Positions 1-11,900 are shown, counted from the stretch's first letter. The stretch is 38,283 bases of DNA from Gonium pectorale (GCA_001584585.1 LSYV01000005.1:53260-91542); one strand, 5' to 3'. Notes: generated by a model not told the origin, from the sequence alone. Numbers and translations are program-made.

Positions 1-1283
1 TGCCACAGATCCTTTCGGAGCGCAGTGAGCGCAGCAAGCAGCCGGATTACGCGCTGCGCAGCAACCAGGCGGGCGGATGGAAGAAGACGGTTGGCGACCT
101 GAAGGTGGAGCTTGGCAGCCCTCACCAGGAGCTGCACGGGCTCAAGGTCGCGGGCGTGATGGAGGGTGGCGAGCTGCAAGATGAGGTGCAGGATGGGGCG
201 GGGCGGCCCAAAGACCGCTGGTGTGTTGTCGTTTGTGGCCACGTGCAGAGGCGGTCCGCATGAACGGTCGGATCCCGATGTAGGCTCTTTGGTCCCTCGC
301 CCTCGCGCCGACACATGCCCGCTGGCGCACGGCCCGGAAAACCTCATGCATGTGCAGGTGATTCGGCTGCAGGCGCAGGTCAAGGCCACGGGGCAGGTGA
401 CCGAGCGCTTCAAGGTCATTTGCGACACGGCCGCGCTGCAGACGGAGCTCCAGAAGAAGAAGTTCAAGGTGTGGCGTGTGAAAGATGTTCAGATGTTGAA
501 TGAAGTCATGGCGATTCCTACGTGTGCACTGGGAAGAAATGACAGCACAAGGGCTTTTTCCCAGGTGTCCAACCAAGTTGTCACTACAGACCTTCATGCC
601 GGGAACGGCCTCTGCAGTTGGACGTCCTCAAGGTCTCGCTCGAGGGCGTCAACGCCGCCGCTGACCAGGCGCGGGCGGCAGGCGACGTGGAGGCGGCCGC
701 GGAAGCGCAGGCTGTGGTGGGGAAGCAGGCATGTGAGGTAAAGCAGCTGCAGGTGAGATGTTACGGCGTCCCTAGGAATTACAAAGGGTTCGGCCAATCT
801 TATAAGTCGAGCCTGTCTTGCAGTCAACCTAACACCTGCGTGAATCCGCACACAGCGCCCGACTCATTTGCCAGCCCGTGTTTCTGGTTCCATGACTAGT
901 ATTGAAACGCAATCCGATAAGTGCGCTGTCTCGCCCTCACCTCGCCCGCCCCATGGGCTGCGATCCATGGTACCCAACGCAACCCGCAGTCCGAGGTGGC
1001 GCGGATGGGAGCGGAGCTGGCGGTGCGCAACGACTACGCACGTCGCTTCGGCCCCTGCGCACAGGTGCTGCGCACGCGGGCGATTGCAGAAGGAGGGCCG
1101 CAGGTTGACTGGCTGAGGAGACAGGCCCTCATCCGCAAGCCCCCCCCTCAGAACCGGCTTTTACTTCCAGTGTCCGAGAGTAAAAGCCGAGTCCTCCGTA
1201 GCGTCAGATCATGCGACATCCTGGACGCGTTCCCACAAGCATGCGCCAACTCTCGTGCAGCACAGCGTTTTAGTATGGCATGA
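1..1283 (+). CDS. Coiled-coil family unit P1 (5' end outside window)
   Basis: First visible unit of a repeated gene family I do not recognise by name. The window opens 8 nt before exon b, on its acceptor CAG. Exons: b 9-185, c 358-468, d 618-752, e 990-1283; all are phase 0 with GT donors and AG acceptors. Conceptual pieces are 59, 37, 45 and 97 residues, rich in A, E, K, Q, L and R, and look like coiled coil; exon d has a heptad-like pattern around LDVLKVSLEGVN. No signal peptide, membrane segment or catalytic motif is visible. Exon e has a long C-terminal tail ending in TGA at 1281-1283, and the homologous tail in M1 keeps the reading frame, which supports the tail being translated. The next unit starts 5 nt further on. 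Upstream exons 1 and a lie outside the window. Exon structure is well supported by comparison with the other units; function is unknown. Confidence 0.6.
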
Positions 1284-1288
1284 AGCAT

Positions 1289-2456
1289 ATGTATGCACTT
1301 CGGGAAAGCAGGGCGGAAAGGGGAGCGACATGCGCTTCCTCCTCCCTGCCCGCTCTGAACGGTTATGCCATCTCGTGCTACCGGAGGAGAGCTTCTACGG
1401 TATGTCACGCGCGCCCCTAGTTGCACCCTTGATCATCTTCTCCTGGGCTTCAGTATCTGCGGCTCGCCCTTTCCCCCTGCGCAGTCCCCAGCACTGGCTG
1501 TGGCCTCGACCCGGATGGACACGGCTGAGCTGCCAGAGCTATGCGACCAGCCCCGTCCAATCATTAAGAAGCCGTGGGAGGAGGTGCGTAGGGCCTTGGG
1601 AGGGATTGACCCCTGGTCTGTGTCGTGAGTGGGCCTAGCTTCGCACGCAGTCGCCAGTGTTCAGCAGCGCTTGCAGCGCCTGCCTGCGTGACTGCAAACG
1701 TAGGTGTAAGACACCATGGCGGCCCCACGGGGCGGCCCCCTCGCCGCCTTGACCCCCTGCTGTGCGACCGCCACAGATCCTTTCGGAGCACAGCCGGCAG
1801 CGGGACAACGCGCTGCGCAGTAAGCAGGCGGGCTGGCGAAAGAATACGATTGGCGACCTGAAGGCGGAGCCAGACAGCCCTCGGAAGAGGCTGCACGGGC
1901 TCAAGGTCGCGGGGAAGGAGGAGGCCAACGAGCTGCAGAGAAAGGTACGGGACGGGGCGGCGGGGCGACCTGAGGCCGATTCACCCAGGCTCACGCCAGA
2001 GGCTTAGTCTCGACATCCACGCCCGCGCCACCGCGGGTGGATCGGGGTATGCCGCCGCGCGCAAAGGCGGTCCGCATGAGTGGTTAGTCCCGCTGTAAGT
2101 TATTTGGTCCCTCTCAGTCGCGCCAAAACATGCCCGCTGGCGCACGGCCCATGCGCCCCATGTATGTGCAGATGATGTGGCTGGAGGCGCAGGCAAAGGC
2201 CACGAGGCAGACGACCGAGTGCGTGGAGAAGCGCATTCGCACCGTGGCCGCGTTCCGGAAGGCGTTCCGGGAGCCGAAGGAAAAGAACAAGGAGCTGGCG
2301 GTGCGCAATGACTGTGCTCGTCGCTTCGGCATGTACGCACATCGATCGGCACATGTGCTGCGCACGTGGGCCATTGCAGGGACGCGGGCGATTGCAGAAG
2401 GAGGGCCGCAGGTTGACTGGCTGAGGGGGCAGGCCCTCATCGGCATGCCCTCTTAG
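1289..2456 (+). CDS. Coiled-coil family unit P2 (short form, exon c fused to exon e)
   Basis: Proposed exons: 1 at 1289-1399, a at 1485-1583, b at 1777-1944, c/e at 2172-2456, giving 220 residues. All junctions are phase 0; donors are GTATGT, GTGCGT and GTACGG. The ATG at 1289 was chosen because it is the only frame of exon 1 that reaches the phase-0 donor without a stop. Exon a carries the motif ASTRMDTAELPEL and ends near IKKPWEE. Exon b carries SEHSRQRDNALRS and LHGLKVAG. The last exon starts like exon c (MMWLEAQAKATRQ) and runs directly into the second half of exon e (ELAVRNDCARRFG), so exon d and two introns are missing compared with P3. It ends with TAG after GMPS. It lies 5 nt after the P1 stop, with no TGTAA between them. 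Probably a cytosolic or cytoskeletal coiled-coil protein, but that is only inferred from composition. Confidence 0.5.
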
Positions 2457-2591
2457 GAGCTGCCGTGTATACAGTGTTCGGAAATGAGCATCGAGTCCTC
2501 CTTAGCCCATGCAGCATCATGGACGCGCTCCATGTGCTCATGCATGCGCCCACCCTCGCGCAGCACAGCGTTTCAGCATGGCATGAAGCAT

Positions 2592-4226
2592 ATGTATGCG
2601 CTATGGGGCAATAAGGCGGATAGGGGAGCGACATGCGCTTAATCCTCCCTGTCCGCTCTGAACGGTCATGCCGCCTCATGCTGCCGGAGGAGAGCTTCTA
2701 CGGTATGTCGCACGCCCCTGTCGTTGCACCCTTGTTACTCTTCACTGAGGCATCAGTCTTGGCGGATCGCCCGTTCCCCCTGCGCAGTCCAAGCTGGCGG
2801 CTGAGGCGGATGCTAAGCCCTCGGCCCAGACGCGCCCCGTGTATATCCGGGAGCTACGCATGCGGGAGCTAAACAGCACGGTCCGCTCAATCACTACGAA
2901 ACCGAGGAAGGAGGTGGGTAGGTCCTTCTAAGGGCCCGCCGGTCTGTGGCGTGAGTAGGCCTAGCCGTCACACGCAGTCACCAGTGTTCAGCGGCGCTTG
3001 TAACACCTGCCTGCATTGTATGAACGCAAACATTAATAATTGAACAGCATGTCTAAGGCCCCCCCCCCGCCGCATTGGCACCTCTGCTATGCCACCACCA
3101 CAGGTTCTTCCGGAGCACAGCCGGCAGCGGGATAACGCGCTGCGCAGCAACCAGGCGGGCGGGCGGAAAGAGACGATGGCCGACCTGCTGGAGGTGGAGC
3201 TGGACACCCCTCGACAGAGGCTGCACGGGCTCAAGGTCGCGGGGAAGGGGGAGGCCAACGAGCTGCAGGGAAAGGTGCGGGGCGGCCTGAGGGCCGCTGG
3301 TGGATCGGGGTATGCCGCCACGTGCAGAGGCGGTCCGCATGAGTGGGCGGATGCCGCTGTAGGCTCCTTCTTCCCTCGCCCTTGCCCTGACACATGTGCG
3401 CTGGCGCACGGCCCGTGAACCCCATGTTTGTGCAGTTGATTCAGCTGGAGGCGCAAAGCGACACGCTCACGAAGGCCAGGAGCGAGCTCACCCATAAGCT
3501 CGTCCACGCGCTTGAGGAAACGCTCCGGGAGAAGGAGGCTGAGGTGTGGCTTGTGTGGCACTTTCTTATGCTTCAATCGTTTGAATTTAACGGCGATTCG
3601 TGCGTGTACCCTGGAAGAAAGCGACCTAGCGACGGCACGGAGGCCAGCTGCTCATTCCCGGTTGTCCAACTGCAAGATGTTCACTCTACGACCCTTCATG
3701 CTGGGAACGGCCTCTGCAGGTGGACCTCCTCAAGACTTCGCTTGAGGGCGCCAACGCCGCCGCTGTCCAGGCGCGAGCTGCACGCGACGTGGAGGCGGCC
3801 GCTGCGGCGGAGGCTCAGAAGGCAGCCGCGGCTGTGGTGGAGAAGCAGGCTCGTGAGATGGAACGGCTGCAGGTGGAGTGTTCCGGCTTTCGGAGGGGTC
3901 AGAAAAGGTTCGGCAGATGCCAAGAGGACCCTGTCCTGCAGTCAACCCAACGCCCGCAGGGCTGCGCACAGAGCGCCCTTCCCCATTGCCAGCCTGGGTT
4001 CTGGTCCTCATCTCGGAAATGCAACCCGCAGCTGCGCCTTCTCAACTCTACCTCGCCCGCCCCTATTGGCTGCGATCCCGGTGCCCAACGCGACCCGCAG
4101 TCCGAGGTGGCGCGGCTGGGAGCGGAGCTGGCGGAGCGCGACTCCAAGCACGCAGGGCTGTACGACCTCTGCGCACAGGTGCTTCGCACGCGGACGAGCG
4201 CGATTGGAGAGCCGCGGACTGACTGA
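2592..4226 (+). CDS. Coiled-coil family unit P3 (full exon set, 5' end uncertain, possibly a pseudogene)
   Basis: Exons a 2788-2913, b 3104-3274, c 3436-3543, d 3720-3872 and e 4101-4226 are all phase 0 and encode 227 residues of charged, alanine-rich coiled coil. Exon b has EHSRQRDNALRSNQAGGRK, exon d starts VDLLKTSLEGANAAA, and exon e has SEVARLGAELAERDSKHAG before TGA at 4224-4226. The first exon, homologous to the P2 one, would be 2592-2702 with donor GTATGT, but its phase-0 frame has TAA at codon 17 (2640-2642). The other ATG at 2633 stays open but ends in phase 1 and would shift exon a into an early stop. So either the true start lies elsewhere or the gene has lost its 5' end. Exons b-e are closest to those of M2 on the opposite strand. 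Function unknown. Confidence 0.45.
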
Positions 4227-5913
4227 CTCAGGAGGCAGGCCCTCATGCGCGGGCCCGCTGAGGAACTGCCGTGTATGGTCAGTGTCCGGGGATGAGATAC
4301 AGAAGTACGGTGCGGTGTCAACGCGTGTGCGCACTCGCGACAGCGTGCGCATGTGCGTGTATGCAGTCGTGTGTGGAGGGCGATTACTGTAGAGACAAAG
4401 TCGTGATCAGGCAGTTTACCGGCCAGCAGCGAGAGGGCAGCCTTTCGCTGCCCGTGTCACCGTTCCCCTGCCACATCCCAACACGGATCTTTTCGCTATC
4501 GCTGCTCGACGGTGTCCTTGTATTTAGATTTCAGATATGCTTCGTTCCACGGAAGTGCGTCCACACGGGTGTACGGGTGACTTGCATGGGTGCGTGAAGG
4601 CCAATCTCGCCGATCTACACGTAGCTACGAAGGTGCTTATTCCGCGATTAAGTGGCTTGGAAAGCCCCCTTCTTGAGCTTCTGGATAACACCACCCAGGT
4701 ATGTCATGGACCGTGTGTGGCAATAATGGCTTATCTCAGTGGCTGGCGCGCGGGCGGCTATGATTTAGCCTGCGGCGCTCAGGACGGAAGTCATGGAGGT
4801 GTGTGCCTGTTCGGTCGCGGCGAGAGGGAACCGGGACATGAATATGCTCTACCGTCAGTCGGCCTAAGCTAACGATAGGGTTCTACGCACTCCTCATGGG
4901 CCATTGCCCAAGAGCAAGATGAGACAGCGCAAACACACGCTGGCTCAGCCTAAGTAGCCACAAACATACAAACTTTGCCCCTGCGCCAATCAGTAGCGCA
5001 GCAGCAAATGCGTGCACGGCTGTGCACAGTGAACTCCATGGCACCGCTGCAGGGCCAGCCCCTCACCCTGCTGCCACGTTGTACGCTGTACGGGAGAGGG
5101 GTTGAAGGGGGGAGGGTGATCCACCGATAGGCACATACACATACAAACCACACCTCAAGGCATGCGAAGGACGGATGGACGTGTGCACCAATCGGGACGA
5201 CAGGAAACTTCGTCCTGTATGCTACACGCCAGATGTAAGGTGGCATGGTCCCCCCAAACATGCCACCGTCGCCCCATGTTACGCGAGCCTGCGCAAGTTG
5301 CTGCCGCCGCCCTGCAAACCGCATCAGACCCAGCCAGGCTTGTCCGTATGCAGCCACAGGTGCACGAGCAGCCCCACGGTATGACCGACTTGTGGGACTA
5401 GCTACAAGCTCGGGGCGCACACAGCAGAGATCCATCGATGTCGTCCACCAACCCCAGCATCAACGCCAATCCGTTGGCGTGCGCGGCCAGGGCGGATCCG
5501 CCGCTGCCTGAGGCCTTTCGGGCGGACCCGCCGTACCTGTGCCCGACCTCTGTTACCGGCAGACTGCCGGGACAGGCAGCAGGCACTGCCAACTCAGGCC
5601 CGTACGCCCACGCAGCCTTACCCTCATAAATCCTTGGGGACCGCAAAGGCACGCAAGCACCTCCGAATGCCATTCGAAGTTCTTGCATTTTGCCACCGCC
5701 TCATAGAGCACATTTACCCACCTCCTCATAGAGCACACTTTTCAACCGCCTCAAAGAGCACCACGCCTTGCACGTCCTGCCGCTAGCCCACCCCCGCAAC
5801 TGCCTTCCCTACAACTGTCCAGCAGTACGACCGCACATACAGCATGTACTTGTGTGACCTTGTCTCGTGGGCAAACAGGCCCCGGGCCACCCTCCTATGC
5901 CTGCTGATGTCCA
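4227..5913. other. Intergenic region between P3 and XPF
   Basis: No convincing gene. It should contain the 3' UTR of P3 (+ strand) and of XPF (- strand), which converge here. A + strand TGTAA at 5234-5238 is the first one after the P3 stop, about 1 kb away; I found no - strand TGTAA close to the XPF stop. A short open frame at 4537-4872 has an exon-like part up to a GTATGT donor near 4699, but nothing links it to a gene. Three imperfect direct repeats lie at 5693-5765. Confidence 0.5.
5693..5765. repeat. Three imperfect ~25-bp direct repeats
   Basis: Three successive units share the core CCTCATAGAGCACA (the third reads CCTCAAAGAGCACC). They start near 5693, 5719 and 5746. They lie about 150-220 nt beyond the XPF stop codon, probably within its 3' UTR. 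No known element is recognised. Confidence 0.75.
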
Positions 5914-8900
5914 TCACAGCCGCGGACAGGGCGCGTCAAGGAAGTCCCTCAGCGCGCGGGCGTTCTTGGCACTGCCCATCACCGCCTCCAGGCGCCCTAG
6001 GGGCAGGGCCGCCAGCTCGGCCAAGCTACCGCAGGCGCCCAGCAGCGAGCGGTAGTTGGAGTCTGGGGCGGACGGGCGGGGCCCGGGTGATCGGAGGACG
6101 GTCGAAGGGAGCAGGGCGGGTGTGGGCGGGATTAAACGGCACGCGAGGAGCGGTACACGGGACACGGGCTGAGGTGCGGGCGAGGCCTCCGCCAGGACCG
6201 CTCAGCGGCCCACTTGCCCCCAACATACACTTACCCGTGCAGGCAGCTGCTGCACTCCGCCCCCTTCCGTAACCAGCCCCCCGGCTCACCGTTGACTCCG
6301 GGCAGCCGTCGCAGCAGCTCCAGGGCTGGCTGGTTGACCACCGACTCCAGGGGCAGCACCCCGCCCGCCCCGCCGCCGCCGACGACACCCGCCCCGCCGC
6401 CGCTTACACCGACACCGCCTGCGGCCACTGCGCCTCCGCCGCCCGCCTGCTGCTGCCCCAGCGGCGCCCCGTCGGGCCCCAGCGGCAGCCCCACCAGAGC
6501 CGCTGCTGCCGGGTCCGGCTCGTCCGCATTGGACTTGAGCATGGCGAACAGCTCCGCCGTGGCGTGCGGGCTGCGGGACCACAGCAGCCTGGGCGGAGTT
6601 TGGGGCGGGGCCGGGTACGGCACGTGGGGAAACGCGTCTGGATTCGGGGCGTTAGGGGAGACGCCAGCAAGGGGTGCGGTGCCGGCCCACGGCGCCCGCG
6701 CGCAAGGCACGTGCCAACACTGGAGAGAACGGGTTGCAGCGCCCTCACGACGCCACTCGTCCGTGTGTGTGTAGGCGGCGCCGGGACGGGGGCGACACGG
6801 CTATGGCACTGACCGGTGCTCATTCGGTCGCAGACGGCGCGCCCTCAGTCCGTGTGCAATTGTGCGGAAGGAATGCGTCTCTCCCACGGACGCACCTGAG
6901 CTTGGGGAAGTGCAGCGTGAGCAGGGTGAGCCTGGAGATGACGTTGCGCGGGTCGATGTCGTCACCCAGCTCCGCGGGGCTCTGCAGGCAGAAGGCCCGC
7001 TCCGGGTCGAACTCGACCAGCAGCAGCGGCCGGGCGTAGTGGCGGCACAGAGCCTCGGCCTGAGCGTACAGCCTGGGGGGACGATGGAGAGCCGGGGAAA
7101 AGAAAGTTGGGCGAGGAAGGGGAGAGCCGGGGAAGAGTGAGAAACATAGTTGCATCACAACGGTGCACGCCAGCAATATTTACGCGTGTGCTGCATTTCT
7201 CCAGCTCCCGACCTAACAGCGGGCAGGGGAAAGGAGCCGGGGGACAGCTGTGGGACGAAGCCGGGCTATGGGGTGCACGGCGGGTAGCCTGCCGCTGGAC
7301 ACTGTCAGCTGGTGGGCCAATTCCATCTGCCTTCCCGCCATAGGCGTCTCGCAATCGGGCGGTGCCCCCTCCCTCCATCCTCATCCCTCTCCCCCCCGTC
7401 CCGTCCCGCCCCGTCCCTCCTCCTCACCTCCCGCTGGCCAGGCTGGCGTGCAGGTCAGGCAGGCTCTTGCGCTCCACCACGGCCGAGGGGCTCAGCACGT
7501 AGTCGCCCACCTCCAGCGTCACGGGGAGCAGCTCAAAACCCTGCGGCGAGTGTGTGTGTAAGTGTGTGAGGGGGAGGGGGAGGGGCGGGGCAGATATGGA
7601 TGTGATAGTGGGGACGGGCAAGTGCGGGGCGAGGAAGCTCGATGTGGGAGGACACGCCGTTGGGGCGTATGACGCCGTGGCCCCGGGGGGGGGGATGGAG
7701 CACACGACGGAGCATCATCACGCGGCCAGCGGAGCGGGCACACGCGGGGTGGCCCCAAGTAAGCGACGTATAACCACCTCCGGGCCCCAGCGCACACTCC
7801 CACCGCGCCATCATGCGATCTGACAACCTATTCGCGCGAACGCCCGTCGTCACCACGCCCCAGCTGCACACAACCCAGTACCCCACCTGCGCTCCCCCAT
7901 CTCCCATCCCGCATCCCCCCACCCGCCCCCACCCGCCCCCACCCCACCCCACCTTTTGGTGCAGCACCGCGGGCAGGCCGCTCATGAACTCGCGCACGTC
8001 CACCACCAGGCGCCGGGGCGCGGGCGGGATCCCACCGGCCCCGCGCCCGCCCGACCGACCCCCGCCCGCCCGGGTCAGCGCGTTGGCCGAGTACACGTCG
8101 AGCCACAGGTCCGGGTTGAGCGCGCCACCGCCGTTGCCGCCACCACTGTTGCCGCCGCCAGGTGCGAGCGCCTGCGGGGAAGCCGTCCGGGTGCGGCCGT
8201 GGGAATGACCCGCGGGCCGGGTGCGGCCGGAGTCGGCGGAAGGCTGCTCGGCAAGCCGCCGAAGCACTCAATGTGTTCCCTGTTCTCACAGCGTCTCAGC
8301 GGCAGTCCCATAGCTGCGGCTGCATGTCCTGCACACGGGGGCGCACTCCTGCTCCTGCTTCCGGCCCTTACCCTTGTACGGACAAAGTGCCATTCTGCCG
8401 GAAGGTAGGCCCGCAGGGCCCCGCGCCCCCTTGGCATGCAATGCCACACGTTTGCCGCATCGGCGAATCGAGCACGCGGCCCGCCCCTCGCTGCCTCCTG
8501 CCCCCCTCCCCCCCACACACAACCGCGCACCCCGCTGGCCGGGTGCCTAGTGGGCAGCACGATGTGCTGTTTCGCGGCGATGAGGCGCAGCAGCGTGTCC
8601 CGCTCGCGCTCCACGGCGGCCAGGAAGCGCTGCGACTCCAGGCTGCTGCCGTACACCAGTGTGTGCAGCCACAGAGGGGGCCCACGCAGCAGGCCGGGGG
8701 AGGAGCCGCCGGAAGCGGGCGGCCCGGCGCCGCCCGGCGGGGAGGCGGGAGGATCATGATCCGGCTCCGGCTCCCTCCTGCGTCCCCCAATGCAGCGCTC
8801 GGCCTGGTATACCTCCACCTGCAGGTCACCGCATCAAGATGGGAGAGGGGCGAGAGCGGACGAGGCGCCAGAGCGCAGGGGACGCGGGTGATGGAGGCTC

Positions 8901-11900
8901 CGGCAATGACGGCGCATTCCGGCACGCTGCCAGTCCAGTCCAGTCCCCCTCCCCCTCCCCCCACCGCCCAGCATCAGCTCGAGCGCCTCGCCCTGTCACA
9001 CTACCCGCCCCGGCGGCCCCTCCCGCCCCCGGACCCACCTGGCGCAGGAAGGCCAGGTCGGGTTCGTACATGATGACGAAGGAGGGCCGCAGTCGCCACA
9101 GCACGAACTCGTCGTGGGCGTCCAGCGAGTAGAACGCCACGTCGGACAGCAGGTCGGGGGGCGGGCGGGGGGCCGAGGATGACGCAGCCATCCCTGGAGC
9201 TGGAGCGGGGACCGGCGGCGGTGCCGTCCCGTACACCCCTCCGTACGCCCCTCCGTACACCCCTCCGTACGCCCCTCCGCACGCCCCTCCGTACGCCCCT
9301 CCGCCTGCGCCTCCGGCCAATCCCACTGAGCCCCCGCTCCCCGCCTCTCCACGCCCGGGCGCAGCTGCAGCCGCAGACTCTCCTTGCGGCCCCCGCCCCC
9401 GGCCCCGCCCGCCAGCTGCCCTGCTCTGTGCGCCCGCCGCCGCGGGTCTCCGCCTACGGCCGCGCGGGGCACCGGCAGCGGCAGCGGAGGGGCCCGCAGG
9501 CTCGTCTAGAAAATCGCTGTCGCCATCCCCTTCGCCGTCAGATCCTGAACCGCCGGCCGCCGCACTGGTTGCCGCCGCCGATGTCGCCGCCGGGCGAGCT
9601 GGCCTGCGCGCGGGGGCTCGCCTGGCCGCAGCCGGCGACGGCCGCCCACCTTCAAGGACATCGCCGCCGGCATCACCGTCGGCGTCGGAAGCCTCGCCCG
9701 TCTCCGCCACCGCGGCGGCCGCGACCCGGGCGGGCGAGTCATCCGGCTTACGCTGCCGCCGGCCCCCAGGAACGCCCCCGCGGCCCCGCCCCCGCCCCCG
9801 GCCGCGGCCACCGCCCTTGGTTGCTGCCTGTTCGCCCTCCCCTGCCGTGGCGTGGGAAGTCTTGGCCCGCTTGGCCGCCCGGCCCCTGGGCGCTGGGGCG
9901 GCTCCACGCTCCGCCCCCACCCTCTGTGCCTCCGCCAGCAGAGCCTGTGCCGCGGCGGGCGGGGCGGGGCGGGGGCCCGGGGGGCGGGGTTGTGGAGGTT
10001 AGGACAGCTTCGCGATGAGGCGGCAGCAGCGCCAGCAGTACTCGCAACCCGGGACCCGGGGTCCGGGCGGGCTCCGCTCCTGGCTGCGACGGAACCCATA
10101 AGATGCCAAACCAGTGCCATTGCATGCATGCCAACCAGTGCCAGTGCAATCGAGTCCACACGGAGAGCGGGCACTATCTGCGCTCGCCCATCTGCCCATG
10201 TCCCTCCCTCCTACAACCAATGCACCGCCAGCAGCGTGCGGTGGTGTCGCAGGCGGGGGAGCGGACCCGCAGCCACCCACGGCGCACACAGCAGCACACA
10301 CGTCCACCGCATCTATCTGGACGCGACGCTTGCGTCGGCCAACACGGCTACAACACACACGCGTCCCGCTACTGTACAACCACACCCCGCCCGCCCGCAC
10401 CTGGTGCTCCCCGGGGCGCAGCACGGGGCCGCGGCCGGCCTCGTCGGGGTCTGCGCCCGGCCGCTGCCGCTTCCAGCCACCGCGACCGCCGCGGGACCCG
10501 CGTCCACCGCCGCCGCCGCGCCCGCCTCCTTCCTCGCCCGAGGCCGCCGCGCCTCCCCTGCTGCCGCCTCCCCCTCCGCCTGCACCACCTCCGCCAGCTC
10601 CTGGCTGCAGCTTGCTAAGCAGGTACGATTCGTAGAGCTGCCGCATGACGGCGCGGCCACCTGGGGGTTGGGCGGGAGGGAAGGGGAGGCGGGAGGGATG
10701 GGCACTGGGTGGGTTGAGCGTGAGGGGCTGACAGAGGGTTGGGATGGGGCGCCAGCAAGGGACCGTTGGGACCACGGGGCCAGAAGCCGGCCCGTATGCC
10801 GTGAGTGGAGCATCAGAATGGGGGTTGAAGGCGTAGGCTTGGTAGGCACAGGCAGACGGACAGGCGGGCACATCGTAGCCGTTTCCGGTCGGGAAGGAAG
10901 GGGAGCGAGACCGCCCCCCCCCCCGCCCCCGTGTGGGGCAGATGCCCCACTGGCCTCACCCACCTTCCCGCACCACCCTCTCCAGCAGTCGGGCCGAGTG
11001 CAGCTCCCGCGCCACCACAAGGACCGGACCCGCGCCGGCGGCGGCCAGCAGACGCAGCGCAGACGGCGATAGCGGCCGCCCCTCCTCCTCCCCGCGGGAG
11101 CCGCTGCCATTGCCGCCGCTGCCGTCGTTCCCATTTGCACCGTCTTCGTCCTCCTCACCGTCGCCACCGCCGCTGCCACCGTCACCAGCGAGGCCCAGCT
11201 CCCGCAGCAGCTCCCGAACCGAGCCAGGGCCAGGGCCAGGTCCAGGAGCCCCGCCGCTGCTGCCGACGCCGGCGGCCGCAGTTGCGCCGCCGGTCGGGCG
11301 CTGCCGCCCGGAGGACCTCTCCTCCTGCTCCGCTTCCTCCTGCTCGCTGCCGCTGTCCGCCAGATCAACCACCTCCGCCTCCGCCTCCGCTGCCGCCACC
11401 GCCGCTCCTTCTGCACCGCCTAAGCAACCGCCGGGTGCCTTTCCCCCCAGCTGCCTCATGGCCGCCCGCAGCCGCTGCACCTCGGTCAGCACCTCGATCA
11501 GCAGGCCCCACTTGGGCGGCTCCTCCAGCACCGCAGTCACCTCGGGGGAGGACCCGGCGGAGGCGGCGGAAGACGCGGGGGCCTTCGCGCTGTCGGCCCC
11601 GTCGGCCCCGTCAGCGGCGCCGGGCTGGCGGTAGATGTACACGCGCCGGCGGGCCTGTGCGGTGCGAGGGAATGCGGACCGAGGCGGGAGGTTAGGGGAA
11701 GCGGGAGGAGCGGAATCACCACACCCATTTCGGAAGCTCGCCTTACCACGCCGCGCCGACTACCGTGGCGCTGCCTCAGACGTTGCCTCGGGCCCTCCAG
11801 CCGCCCCGCCCCGCCCCTGGAGCTCCGAACGCATCTACTGCCTGCTCATCCCACTCGCCCGACTACCAAAGATACGCCTCCAGATCACCTATACTACCTC

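Noticed and set aside
1255..1638. 127-codon open frame starting MQHSVLVWHEAY
   Set aside because: Runs through a good GTATGT donor and the following intron, and is out of phase with exon a, which the other units show to be phase 0.
4950..5435. 161-codon - strand frame downstream of XPF
   Set aside because: No recognisable motifs, poor codon pattern and it lies in the probable XPF 3' UTR.
8172..8267. Extension of XPF exon 11 upstream to 8267
   Set aside because: The frame is open, but a clean pyrimidine-CAG acceptor at 8172-8173 matches the phase-0 donor at 8531; the extra residues have no counterpart in XPF.
8826..9303. Arg- and Thr/Pro-rich + strand frames over XPF exon 9
   Set aside because: Shadows of the glycine-rich - strand coding sequence, which is supported by conserved XPF blocks on both sides.
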